Shown: piece after piece, positions 22,343 to 35,627 of the stretch
How the letters are laid out: every line of letters begins with the position of its first letter
Position numbering within the stretch: position 1 is the first letter of the stretch
From: Daphnia pulex
Taxonomy: Eukaryota; Arthropoda; Branchiopoda; Diplostraca; Daphniidae
DNA: 64,000 nucleotides
Reading direction: 5' to 3'
Assembly (NCBI RefSeq): GCF_021134715.1
Contig: NC_060020.1
Span: forward strand, 1,426,001-1,490,000
The notes under the pieces: model-generated
Seen by the model: only the letters and a program-made list of their open reading frames with translations
The model's database searches: none
Told to the model about the DNA's origin: nothing
Translations under genes and position numbers: made by a program

Positions 22343-22741
22343 TACTTTAAAACTTCACAATCCCAGCAACAGTTCGACATAAATCGTAAGCCAATTCAAA
22401 GCAACATCAGACGGAACAACTGACTACACGTGTTCTGCAGACTAGCGGAAGGATTGGCAATTAAATACAAATAACCTTATCTTCATCACTGATTTATTTA
22501 CGAATGTTTTTAGAAAAGAATAAAAGATTTTAAATTTTAAAATGTATTTTTTTTTGTACATGAATAGTCCATCTTTTAAAAATTACAAGTTAATAAGATG
22601 CTTATGCAAGCAATCAATCGTAAGTAAAACCCATTATGGTCGATAATCAATTTTGTAAAAAAGGGAAAGGGAGAGACAGAAGAGTAGTCGAATTCAGTCT
22701 TATAGACGGTGATTCTTCAGCATCAATTGAGCATCATCGGC
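22343..22741. other. Spacer between CDC48-N-like gene and chitin synthase 3' end
   Basis: The 399 bp hold the promoter of the CDC48-N-like gene and the 3' UTR of chitin synthase, both minus strand. It is AT-rich with no ORF of note. The two genes are in tandem. Confidence 0.45.
22493..22498 (-). terminator. Probable poly(A) signal of chitin synthase
   Basis: AATAAA on the minus strand lies about 245 nt downstream of the chitin synthase stop codon, just before the CDC48-N-like start. Confidence 0.4.
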
Positions 22742-25700
22742 TCACAACTGACTGTTACGCACTTCAGCCAGGACGGGCTGCGGCGTTGGTTGCGTATGGC
22801 GCACTGAGTTGCGGGTGACGTTTGAACGCTCGTCGTCCGAGCTCATTTCATAGCCTTCGTTGGGATTTGCGGCTCCATTACCGGTACCTACCACTTGGTT
22901 GAGTTGAGCGTTGAGTGAGTATATGCGCTCGACAGTGTTTCCGACAACGGTAGCTTTAGTACGATGCCGGGCTTTGTTACGGTTAAATTCATTGTTGGCT
23001 CCAAGTGTCTGCATGGTCGATCGTTTACGAGCCTCTCCCATAACTGTGTTTCGACGGACCTCAAGGGCCTTGATGGTCTCACGACGCATGGGGATCTTGC
23101 GCATATTGCTCATTACCGGGGTATCTGTGGAAGTGATGGAAACCGTTTAAATTATTTCATTGTAATTGACATTGGATTTTGGATGTTTACCTTCAATCTC
23201 GCCTTCGGCAGTCATTGAAAAGAAGCGCTTCTTGAAAGCCACATCCAACGTGCCAGTAACGCGTTTCTTCTGCTTCTGTTTTTCCAAGTTGTGAATCGTT
23301 CGTCGATGACCAATGCGATCGCGATAAGAACCGGATTCGTTATCCTCGTCAGCGTCGTCAATGCCTCGCAACCGTTGTAAATTACGAACAATTTCGACAG
23401 CGTTTTTGTCAATAAAAGCATCTTCGGACAAGTCGTCAACCTAATTTAAAAACAGTATAATTAAGTCAGACCATAAATACTGAAAGTCGAACAACGGTAC
23501 CTTGCGACTGCAGCTAAGTTCAGTAGAGGCCAAAATGTGGGACAATGTTCCAAAACGATGGAACAACATGGCCACAAACTGGATAATAAGAATCAAGCCG
23601 AAGAAGAAGACGAAAACCAGACCAATAGGTTCGAGTTGCAAGTACTCTTTAGTGATCAAAACCTACATGAAATTAAATAAATGATGTTAAAAAAATCTTA
23701 ATACAAGAATTAAATTTTCATCACGTACCTCGGAGGTTTCTTCGATGTAGGTAATGTTGGTTTTGACACCCAGAGGCCAATCAACGTGCAGAGCACCTTT
23801 GTTCAGTTGCAGCAAGAACACAATCAAGATGAAAAGAGCATTGAACATGAAGAAGAAGAAGACGGACTTGTTCCGCAGCTCAATCAAATCAGACGCAATA
23901 CGAGCCTAATTAAAATATGGATGAAAAAATATTCTTTACACGGTCAATGACATGAACCAAAAACAACAAGCATACCTGTTCTTCTTTGTTCTCGTCGATG
24001 GGGTACAAATATTTGTCAAGCAAGTCTTTCCAGAATTGGATTTCAGGGCCAGACAAGTAGTCCACCTCTCCACGCTTAAGATCCTTATCTTCGATCCAGT
24101 AGGGATTGATTAGGTCGTCACGTTCAGTTTTGGGTTCTTAGAAAATGCAAAAAAAATGGGTAAGAGATTCACACGAAAAGCATTTATTACCAAGAGCCTT
24201 ACCAACGCTATCACTTTCGTCATCACTGTCGTCAGAATTGGATCCACCATCATTTTCATGAACGGAAGCCAATCCATCGACACCGCCTCCTCCGCGGTGT
24301 GAAGTACGCGACATGGAGCGACGGCGAGGTGCCATCAAACCGTGCGGATCGACAGCTCTGTTTATACCAAGAATCGATATAGTTTTTGCAATATGTTAAG
24401 AATTAGATCGAATTACCTTTCAATGACGTCTAATCGTTTGTTGAGGGATTCCAAAGTGTCAGCTATGCGAAGCAACTGTTGTTTCTCGTCGACAGCTTTC
24501 TGATGGGTACAACACATGATCTTGAAAAGTCCAGCAAAGCTCAGTTCTAGCGATCCTTCCTCCGAATCCGTCATAGAACTGTTGAAAAATCCAAGTAAGC
24601 CAGATTTCTTTTGCATTTTGGCTTTTTTAGCATCTTCTTCAGCTTCTTTCTTTTCCCTTTCAATTTCCTGAATGAAAACAAGTGGAATTGTTAGTCAAAA
24701 GCTCAAAGTAGTTTACAAAACGAGTTGATACCTTTTTAGATTTTTTGGTTTGGACTTCACGTGTTCCCCATGAGACGACGTTCAAGTTGATGATGGAATA
24801 GAGAATCAACAGCAAGTACATAGAGGGAATCATCATCAAATAGAGAAGACCCGGTACGACGCACCAAAACTCTTGCGGATGGAGACAGGCTGCTATAAAG
24901 AATGAGCCCGATAAGGCTATCAAGAAAATAGCTGAAGGTGAACCGATGCCGTCCTCGCCTAACTGTAACGCTGTACCAACAATTACAGCCATCATGATTA
25001 AGGCATAACAGGCTGATAATATTTGGGCCAAAAGTAGCTGTAAAATAAATAAGACAACGTTAATTTGGTTGATCAATTTAAATAATAACGTTAAATTGTC
25101 TCACCTGAATTTCTGATTTAGCGACAAAGCAAATGAACATGAAAAGGAGAATGGGGACCAAATTGTAGATGAAGCTAGTCCAGTTGTCAATACGGAAAGC
25201 GGCGACGAAAGCACCCACCAACATGAGGAAAATGGTACCGGGTCCAAGGATCGTACCACCCATCAACATGCTCTGGTAGAAAATGTAAGGCAGCGAAATG
25301 TTGTCGTTGATTTTGATGGTTCGTTTGTAATCGCCCAGCAAATCCATAATGTTGGCCATGGTGGATGGAACCCAGCGACGACGTTGGTTATAAAATTCAT
25401 TGAAACCTTCGGGACAGTGAGTGTAGGCGTCACTAGCGGCGGAGTATTCGACACGATAGCCACGCTGGAGGAGTAAGGTACAGAGCCAACGATCTTCGCC
25501 CTGATCGTACTGGACGTAATGTCTGGCTTCGTCGGAGCGGGTCGTGTACTTGCGCATAACGTTGTCATCCATAAGAGCTTTTCCTCTGAAGAGAGAGAAG
25601 CAACCAGGACTACACAAGACGCAGCCAATCATATGTTCGGTAGCCTTTTGGAGCCAATGGCCGATAGCGTATTCGAAGAGTTGGTACCACACCATAGGGC

Positions 25701-28700
25701 CGGATCCGACGGGATGAATGCGTCCGCAAGCGGCGCCCAGGTTACGGTTCTTTTTCATCAAATCGACCAAGAGTTGTACAGCGTTGGGCAAAAAGTCAAT
25801 GTCTCCGTCAAGGGTGAGCAAGTACGTGTTCTCGGCAACAACTTCCTTACGATCGACCGAGATAGGCAACTCCATAAGTTTGTGTCCCAAAAGGTAGTAC
25901 ATGTACATGACTTGACTCCATCGCTTCCTGTGACGGATTTTGCCCTTGTCCTTCAAGTGAGCAATCATCTTGGTCTTGCCGGGTAGGGTCCAAACAAGGC
26001 GACCTCCATAGGGTGTTGGGTACTTTTTAGGCGGGCGAAGTCGGATGTTGGTCTGATGGACGTGTGATGCTGCCTCATCCATGACGTTCATTAGCAACTT
26101 TACGAATCGGTTAGCTACCACGTCTTCGTCACTGTGGTCACTCAACTCGAAGGCGTCATCGAAAAAGATGTGGGTTTCGTATTCGTAATAATCGGGATCG
26201 ACAATCTAATTGAAATAATAAATCCATTATAGAATTATTCAGGGTCGATTAAAATTCAACGTCAGATTTTCAGACAAAACAAAAACATCCATCGGCGATT
26301 CCAGTGAAACTGGGCGTTGCTTACCTTGAGATATTTTTGAGCGACACGACGGGCAGACTGGTCCTCGTCCATATGGAAGATTGACTTCAAGAAGGTCAGA
26401 ATCTCTTCAGTTGTTTCGTGCCACATAGTTGCGCAGGTGTAGATGCGAGTGATGTTATCGGAGGCCTTGATGGTTTTGGGTGTGGCTGTTGACGATTCCG
26501 TGCCAATAGATATCGTTTCGTAATATTGAGTCATGTCCGTATCGGCAACTCCGTCGCGTTCCAGTTCAATGTCTTCCGTTTTGACATCGCTTTCGTCGTC
26601 ACGTCGCCGGTTCATACCCATCGACTGGTCGATTAGAAGCGAGCAATAAAAGGGATTGACGAACAATTTCTCGGTGTGAGCCAAACGTTCGCATTTCGGA
26701 GTCCAGATGTGCAACGTGATCCAAGTCTGCGACAGGAGCCAAAGGAGCCAGACCCAGGCGTATTGATTGGTGATGACTTCGGTAAGGAAATCGCCGTTGG
26801 GACAATCCCAATACAAATAAGGTGGAATAGTGTCAGAAAACATGCACGGATTGCCAATCCGCAAGCCGCAAAAGGCAATCAAGAGAGAAATTGTAACTGG
26901 AATAGTCAAGTTTACTGGAAAAGCGTAGCTGAAACCCTGGATTGGAAAAAAAAGAGAAAGGCCAGTGTCAGTAAAATAAATGGACAACTCAACCACCTTG
27001 AGCATTGATTCATTTTTTCATAACATACCTGGATGCAAATTTTGCAAGCGAATTTTCCGAGTCCAAAGCAAAGGAAAGCGGCGAATGATTGAATAACGCA
27101 AAGGTAGATGGCTGTATTGGGCCAGGATGAGATGGTTTCCGTTTCAGTCAGACGTCCAGCACCGGGAATATCCAGCTGAGCAAATTTGTTAGAAATAATC
27201 TCGGTCAAATTGACCTTGTGATCGCCGAAACCCGGTTGGAAGAACAGGAAAATGTTGTCCATTTTGCCGACAGTGAGGAGTTCGATCAAGAGCATGGAAG
27301 TAAAAAAGACCATCACTTTCCACACGCTTACAAATATGTAGGTGAAGTAACGGGTCGATTTCATCTTTTCCTTGATCTTGCCCAAATATTTGACAAACCC
27401 TAAATAAAGAAATGACAGAGTTATTGCCGTTCCGGTCCAAACAAGTTAAAACCGCACGAACCGATTGGTGAATGTTTGTCGACGTAATTCTCCCACCATC
27501 CAAACGACGTCAGAATGAGCGAAGTAGGCAACATCCAAACGTGCTGCCAGTTCGTCTTGTTCAATTCCGGAATAACCCAGAGGAAGCATCCACTGAGCTG
27601 GGCCACGATAGCTAAAATGTCGACAATCGATTTGGCGAATCGCTTCGATTCCTTGGAATTGCGCGACAGCATGCCAAGAATGCCGGGAACGAGGCAGACA
27701 CAATTCGTGAGCATAGCACCCTGGACCACCTTCATGTTGGGTAAGACGGCGTAGATGAGCATGGCGACACCAACGACGTGAAATGTCTCGAAGAGAACGA
27801 CGATGATAAAATCGAAGAAACGAGGCCTTTTCCATTGTCGAAAGAAACAAATACGTGACGAACGGAACCACATGAAGAATTCGGGAATGACGAAACTGAA
27901 AAGTAGCGCCCACATCCACGAGACGCGCTCCTCTTCGCTCACGTGCGCTTGAAACGATCGCCCATCTCCTAATTTGTAATAAAACCAACAGTTAGAAGAT
28001 GCAGGTATTTGATGGCCGCTGAAAGAGATTTACGTCGAGTGCAGTATTCAGTTGAGCGTCCAGGTTTGATTTGAGAGGTCATAAACAAGACGGTGCCTTT
28101 GGAGATGACTCCGGCCGAAAGGACGATAATAAATGTCAACAGGTAGGCCACTACCTTGAAGATTTTGACTGTCGCCTCGACAACCTTTTGATTGGCAAGA
28201 GAACCACTCACATCTTCCGGTGGTAAATTGCGAAACACGTCCCATCCTTTCGTGTCGATTGCGCTTCTTTGGCTGCGAGTGGGAAAAAAAAATCACGTTT
28301 TAAAAAACCAAATCATTAGCAAAAACAAAGCAAACGGCTTGGAACAGTTACGAAAGTTTTCCGATTATCGTTCTTGATAAAGATCATGAAGGTCTTAAAA
28401 AAAAGTGGAAAGAACGGGTTGAAAAAGAAAGCAATTCTTTTGTTCTCTTTTGACCTCGGATTTCTTTTCGAAATGGGTGTGGTCCCACATCAGACGCAAG
28501 TCCCTCGGACATTGCCAAGCGGGTAACAACAACAACAGTCAAATAAAGAAATGACCTTAATTCATTTCAATACCCAAATAAATAACATCCCAAGTTTAGA
28601 AAGGGTTGCTACTCGGGGGAAGGAAGAAAAATAGGGCGCGGTTTGTCTGGCCGTGTTTTATTACGGCACATCATTTCAACTAGACCACCTTCTTCCCTTA

Positions 28701-30746
28701 AAAATTTTTTTCTTGACGTTCCGGAATTGCGACAAAAAATATACGTCACGAATGAGGGGGAATGGTTCCAGGTGAAAAGAGTCGCCAGCACGACATCGTA
28801 ATGTATTGCGTACATACCTCGATGACAACAGCGTCGATAATAGTATGTACAGGTGCACGTACACAAGGTAAGCTTGAAATTCAAAAACCCCTTTAAGAGT
28901 ACCCAAAGAACCAAAACCAGGGTCCCACAGCAACCCAGCAAGTCACCAAATACTAGAAGCTTTCCTTTCTAATCAAGGCGTGACGTGATTCAGTTGGAAT
29001 GTTTTTGGTTCACGACCAGCCAAGGTTCGTTACTTAGAAGAAAGATAATGAAATGAAAAAAATATATATATGTTTCTTTCACGTTCTTGTCGTTTGCTAA
29101 GCTGGAAGTCGAGATATGGATGAAAATTCAATGGGTAAGACTACGTGTAGAGAGAGAGAAAGAGAGAGGAGTTTTACAAAGAAAAAGACCCATTTAGCTG
29201 CCGGGCTTATGCTTTTATTTTTGTTATTCAGTCTTCTTTTTTCGCTTCCCTTTCACTCGATTCGGCCTCGTTCTTTTCTTTTTTAGACGACAAAAATAAG
29301 AAAAAATATGAGCTAACTGCACTAGAAAACTTTCACTATGATTGCCAATTGGAAAGGACGTGCAAGGTGTGTATCTCAGGCAAAACACCTGACCTTATCC
29401 GTCTGTGCCATTCACATTTTTTTGTCCGTCTGGACACTGATATGCTTTGTCGGTGGGGGGCCAATCTTTATTTCAAAAAAGGCTATGAAGCCAGCAGTGA
29501 ATAATATGATGACTCTTAAACTATACGCATGCCGTGAATTCTTAAAAATCTCTAGCTTCTTTCTGGCGGAACACGGCCAGTGATGAAACAGGACGCAAGT
29601 CTTAGGCCAACCGAAAATGAATTCAAATGTAACCAGTTCCTTACACAAAGCATTGGAATTCTTCGCCACAAATATAAAGAGGTTAGGCGATCTAGTTAAA
29701 AAAAAAACGAGAATTTCCTCAACACAAAAGTATTGAGAATCCCGTTTGAATAACCCAGACTAGCTGCAGAGAACTACTACTACCATCAAGTGCTAAGAGA
29801 TGGGTTAAAACAGATGTTGTCTAACTTTTTTTCCTATATAGGCAGTGATTACGTATCCTGTTACGGCTTAAGAATCCCAGATGCGAATCTCAATTTTTCT
29901 TAAACTAACGGTGGAGTAGGGGAAACAGGTGGCACACGTTACACATTTATAACGGTAGGTGAACCAACGTGACCGTTCTCACATCTTCCTCGTGAACGGT
30001 TCCGTGAAATGATGGTTATATGAAGTCGTTAAGCGTTTTTTTCTTACCTGCCGCCATAGATATCGTTATTGGTCAACGGACTTTCTTCGTCTTCCGTGTA
30101 TTCCTCATCGTCGGAGACGCCTGGGTCATTTGCCACGTTCATCAGCGGCTGTTGAGGCGCCATCGTGTTAACACTCCGCGCCCGTGCTCCTCGGCTGCTC
30201 ACGCTGTGTTTTGACTATTGAAAGAAAAAAAGACAAAAGAACAATAAATTAGCAAATTAAGTCGAATAATCTAAAACAACTACACCGTCACAGCATGCAA
30301 CAACTAGTCTGAAAGAGCATCATCTTCCGGCCGACCCATTTCATTCAAAAAGAGAATACACTGCGGTCGTGAGCATCAACGGTAAAAATTGGGTCAACTA
30401 CTAAGGCGGAACATTCTACTTTTTTGTTTCCACCTTGCGTTCATAACAAAAAAATAATAATAATTTCACGGGAAACGGGTCAACGGTTTTATGGTATTTG
30501 AATCATCCATAAAAATAAAGGAGAACTTACATCAATATTAATATCCAAACTGACGAGCGGTTTGTTGACTGGGCTTAAATCTTCTAGGGCGCTCCTTCGA
30601 CCAGAGTAAAGGGCACTGGGTCCTTCGGCAAAATGAAAATTACTGTGAATCACCCGTCCATAATCTGATATGGAAGTGTCTTGCGAGCTACTACTCCTAC
30701 CAGGGGTCACTCGTTTACTATACACAGCCCGGTCCTTGTTGGCCAT
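22742..30746 (-). CDS. CHS1: Chitin synthase, CHS1/kkv type, about 1688 aa
   Basis: Fifteen exons join without a frame break: 30746-30531, 30214-30048, 28272-28034, 27968-27453, 27399-27029, 26936-26325, 26205-25105, 25037-24732, 24667-24417, 24357-24203, 24136-23976, 23905-23729, 23662-23501, 23440-23191 and 23124-22742. The enzyme polymerises UDP-GlcNAc into chitin at the plasma membrane. An acidic cytosolic N-terminus is followed by several membrane helices. The family-2 glycosyltransferase domain is mainly in the 1101-nt exon, with LDGDIDF near 839-845, GEDRW near 943-947 and QRRRW near 981-985. A cluster of five helices, the motif SWGTRE near 1163-1168 and a coiled coil (EIEREKKEAEEDAKKAKMQK) come next, then two more helices and a basic tail. 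The coiled coil favours the cuticular CHS1 class over gut CHS2. One 177-nt exon (23905-23729) matches the exon that is alternative in insects. Confidence 0.96.
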
Positions 30747-33700
30747 CCTTGATTGCTAGTAAAGTTTTCCCTTCACGATTCAAACATGAGTTTAGAAGCA
30801 AATCATTCAATCCCTACTTTTGTTTAACAGTGCACACTCACAGCACACGCATGCACAAAAACCGGTACGGGCGACGCACCTTCACTGGTGAGTGGTCAAG
30901 ACACCAACTGACGCTCTCTCGGGTTGGGACACTGTCTTATTATGTATGAAACCCCTCCCGTTTGAATGCAAGTTTTTTTGTTTTTTGTCTTTCTTTCCCG
31001 TTCCGTTTGAATGGCTGCAGGGGAGAAGAACAAGTGTAACAACAGCTAACTCCCGCGGCATATCGATCAACCTTTATGTATACATAGAGAGAGAGAGAAA
31101 AAAGGGATAGGAAGGGAGTTTAAATAATAGTGAATACACCCAAAAAATGCTCGGTATTTTCTTTTCCGCGCCTCCGTCAAATAGGGGGAGCATTTTTTTA
31201 TCTTTTTTGGGTTTTCCTCCATGCAAATGATCAAGTTCCGCCCGCCTATTTTTTTTTTTTTTGCCCCCGCAGCACAAAGATGGAATATGTGTCAGTCACG
31301 AAGTCTGAGACTCTACGAATAACCTCTAAAGGTGCGAGAAATCTTCCGACAAGATAAAAACGAGGTTAGCTGCATTTCCCTCTTTTTTTTCTACGGTTAC
31401 TTAGAATTATGGTGGATGTTTTGGACATATCCTGCTTTTATTGATTCTTTCAGAGAAGGAGAAAACGTAACTCAGTCAAAATTACTGCATGATGTTTCTT
31501 CTTTAATTGGTGTTATTGACGAAAGATTCGTTGTCTAAATGACAACAGATTACCTTAGGTCAAAGAGTATTATTACGAAGAATGAAAATAGCGACCAAGA
31601 AATAATTGCACAAGACCTTGATGACGAAAGAGCTTCCGGTCCCCAGTTGGGTGATTCCAAACAACGCAATGACCGTATAGAATCTACAGCCTTTTCCTTT
31701 TCTTGATACTTCCATTAGACATATCCTCCTATTATGCTAAAACGACCTTCGTATTTTACTTTAGACAAGAATTCTAGGAGCTTGAGTAGTTGAGTTTGCT
31801 TTCCTCCTCCGCGAGCATACCCCGCCTACACTAGAATCAGTTCGTTTCGTTACGAAATGTTACACCAACTTTCTCCCTTTCCTCATAAAAAGAATTTGGT
31901 TACATGAATTTTTCAACAGCAAACGCCGCAGCTTTTACTTTTACCTACAGTATTTTTGTTTTCTTTTCAACCCAAATCCTGACATGTAATTGTAAGAAAG
32001 CGCGTCAAGATTTAACAAAATTGGGTGCAATTACTCTTCTGTGCTGTGCTTTATTTTTGTATATCTTAAAAAGTTGGAGCTCCATTCGTTCGTCAAAGTC
32101 GTCCATGCAATAGACACCGTTAATTTCGTCCTTTCACCATACAGAACTTAACGGCTATGTGGTAGGGTAACCATAAACGCGATTGCCGGACTGAAGAATA
32201 TAAAACGGGAACTCTAATTGACATATACAAGCATCTACAGGACATGTTAAAAAAACAAAGGAATCAGATGTCTCGACAGCTTGGCTCAGCGATGAATGTA
32301 TCTGAACCGCGGGCACACACACTGAAAATATGCTTGAGCAGCTAATCCGTGTCGAGAGATCTGAAAACGGGAAAGTAGGTCGTCGCTCCAACCGTAAGTT
32401 GCCGTACCTCAGTGGAAGGCACAACACCAAGAAACGGCTGGACAAAACAACACGAACACAGCATTGGCAAGGGCTCACACACTGAGGAAAGAGACCCCAA
32501 AACCGCAACTACCCAGTACCCCAGATGCCGTTCAAGAAACACCGCAATATTCACAACAACCAAGACAACAGAAAAAAACCAATGAAATCTGATCAAACAA
32601 ATTTTTTCTTACCTTTGAATGTGTAAGGTATGCTGCCGAAATTAAAATCCGGTCCAAGAGGACATCCTTGTTCTTGTGATTGTTGTTGAAAACCGGGGAG
32701 AGCGAAGTGAAGGGGATTCTCAACTGCCGTAGCGACTCGACTCGACTGAATCTCTTGTAGCTGCTGCTGAATGCTGCTAGCGCCAGCCAGACCGAAATGC
32801 GCTACCAACCGATAAAGTGAAGGGGAAGAAGAAAGCGGGTGGAAAAGGAAACCGGAGGAAGAAAAGAAGGAGAAAGAGTAAGAGATGATAAAGGAGAAGA
32901 GGCTCAACAGGTAAGAGAACCCGTCAGGTAAGGGAATCGGGCAAACAGCCATGAATGTTATAACCATGAATATATACTTCCACCCTCCTCCATTCTCTCA
33001 TTCTTTTGCTACTCCCCAAGCAGGGAAAACCGTCAACCAAAATCCTTTCTATTTCTGCTTAATTCCTACTCGGTTTCCTTGTTCAGGTGCCATTTCCCAA
33101 ATGAAATGGAGTGGACGACCATCATCTCCGACCTTCTAATTTCCTACTCTGGCTTAGATTATTATCTCATACGGTATTTTTATGCTATACACATGTTGGA
33201 ATCCGTTTCCTTTGGGGGTATTTTCTGGGTTAACTGCAGGTCCGCATAACATCCTCTAATAACATTCACTGGACCATTTAAAAGAAAAATTCACTTTGAA
33301 CATAGATGATTACTCCACAAATGAAAGAATAAAATGGAGAAGATAAAAGAAATGTGTTATGTGATCGACACACTTTTTCCACAAAGTTCGCGATTGTGAA
33401 CGAAGGCCAAAATTTTCTTGTACAGTTTTCCGGGATATGAATAACTGTACGGTACATACGGCCTTCGGGCTACTCCAGCTGGCCATGCCTATGCCCTATA
33501 CTCACGTGTTTGTAGGCGACGCTGAGACCGAGACGGGAAAAAAGATGATGCCCTTTTTCTTAAAAAAATACGGCTTTTTCGTCCTTAACAATGCATAACA
33601 GTCCAGCGGATTCCAGCACGGTAAAATCTAACATAGCACAGAGGTGTGTATTAAATTGTTTGATATATTTACACACCTTTACCGTAAGTCGACCGATGCT

Positions 33701-34725
33701 GGCTTAACTGCTGCCAGCTACCTCTACTTCCTGGTTACAAAAACTTTTCACCATTAACTATTTGGATAACTGATTTAACAACCACAAAATCTAAAGCTTC
33801 ATTAATCAATCGTGTGAAACGTTAAGGTTTTTCTTTTGAAACCTGTAAAAAAAAAATTAGACCGAAAATCACAACTTGAATATATTTATTTTAGAAATGA
33901 CAAGAAGTAAATCACATTTACTCTCGACAAAATCAACATTGGTTTAGAGTGAAAAAATGGCAGGCATCAACACATTTTTTCCACTGAAAATAGGGATAAC
34001 GATTCCCAGTAATTGAGCATTCAAATTTAAAATATCATACAAACCGAAGTAAAGAAGATTGATTCAAAACCGATTAAGTCATTTTTTGAAAGGGAAAGGA
34101 ATGTCCCGTCTCTTTGATTGCTTCATCATAACTCGATCGTGTTAAAATACCGTAATGAAGGCGAGTAAATTTTGTGTTTTTAAGGGCCCGCACTTCGCAC
34201 ATTTATTAGTCACGTTAAGAAGTAATGTCCGTCACATTTACACAGTTTCAGATACACCGGAGAAGATCCATTCACACACTTTGCTTTCATTACATATAAA
34301 CCACCCTTGTACTTTTCGTATAATTAAGCAAACTCACAATCACACCACCTGTTCCCCCCACAGCCAACCAAATATCAGATATTTAGTCATTTCAAAATAT
34401 CTACCTATTCGTCCTTTCTTAAACGACGACTATTTTCTCAAGGTACTTGGTATTCTCATTTACAAAGCGAATGACTCAACCAATCGAGCGAAACCTAATT
34501 CCCATTAGAATTTCTGAATTTGTTGACAGATTTTAAAACAAATAAAAAATAAAGATTTTTAAGACTAACTTGGGACATGGAAGATATTGATTAGCAATTA
34601 ATTGGAATGGTACCGAGAAGCACACATAATCCCTTTCAGTAGCTGATATCTTTCCCAATGTTAGTCGGGGGAACCTTTAAGTTTCTTGACTTGCCTCAAG
34701 AAACCTCCAAAATACACACGCACGT

Positions 34726-34756
<31 letters not shown>

Positions 34757-35627
34757 GAATGTAGTCAGTATAAAGTCGTTTTTCTCGTTATCAGTCGTTG
34801 ATTAAGCTAAATGTGCAAGCCCTTCCCTTTTTTCTTGGATTAAGAGGAAAACCTTAACTAGATAGAAAGGGGTTTAGGAAAGAAGTTGACAGAACAGGTT
34901 TGACACTAGGATGTCCTTGAGTGCAAGATTCCTTTTCGCTCACCCATTTACTCGCTTTTTTCCCTTTCAATCAAACAACTATTTCGTCTCATTTTCTCAC
35001 ATCCTTTCCAAATAGATCAATTGGCCGACAACGTCCCATTCACACACATACAAACATCATGGATACATACATACACACACTCTCTCATACATCCGTTCGG
35101 ACATTCGTACAGCGTTCAACCAAAATAAATGAAAAGTGAAGGGAAAAATTAAGACTGAAATGGAAGGGCAAACAAGTGCTGGCAAGGAGGAATAGTTGGT
35201 GCGATGGTATCCGTAAAAAAAGAAGGAAAGACAGAAGAGATAAGAGGATGGAAGACTGCGTGAATGTGTACTGAAGTGAGGAATAAGTTTTGAAAAGAGA
35301 TACTAGTAGGCAAAGTCCGATTCACTTTCATCCACCACTCACGCTTCATCATCAAATGTTCACGTTTTTCTCTTTTGCCTCACGCGCATGCGTACCAATC
35401 ATTTGGCCAATCTGTAACAGATAATAAGACAAAGAATCGCATTCATATCCATACTCTTTCACTCTCAATCAACCTTACAACCAATATTTAACATACTGTA
35501 CGTACCTAACCTAAAATAAAGTAAACTTAATCTTTTAAAATAAAGTAAGGTATTTTAAGTAGAAAAATAATAAAGAATTTTGCGTTCCTCTGATTTTAAT
35601 ATTTAAAAAAACTAGCAGCTAAAACAC
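30747..35627. other. Chitin synthase upstream region
   Basis: Nearly 4.9 kb separate the chitin synthase start codon from the importin stop codon, both minus strand, and no protein-coding gene is supported here. On the minus strand, sequence ending at about 32,613 (CATTCAAAG) is followed by GTAAGAAAAA, a strong donor, and TTTACTAG precedes the first coding exon by 10 nt. A non-coding first exon near 32.6-32.9 kb is therefore possible. A (CA)n run lies at 34734-34756. The rest is AT-rich. Confidence 0.4.
34734..34756. repeat. (CA)n microsatellite
   Basis: Uninterrupted run of about 11 CA units, preceded by an imperfect CA-rich tract. Confidence 0.9.

Noticed and set aside
24138-24338. ORF with its own Met in the chitin synthase region (MMAPRRRSMSRTSHRGGGG)
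   Set aside because: It is the in-frame 155-nt exon of chitin synthase read through into the intron, not a separate gene.
34155-34508. 117-codon plus-strand frame upstream of chitin synthase
   Set aside because: Composition follows the AT/CA-rich DNA and there is no recognisable domain.
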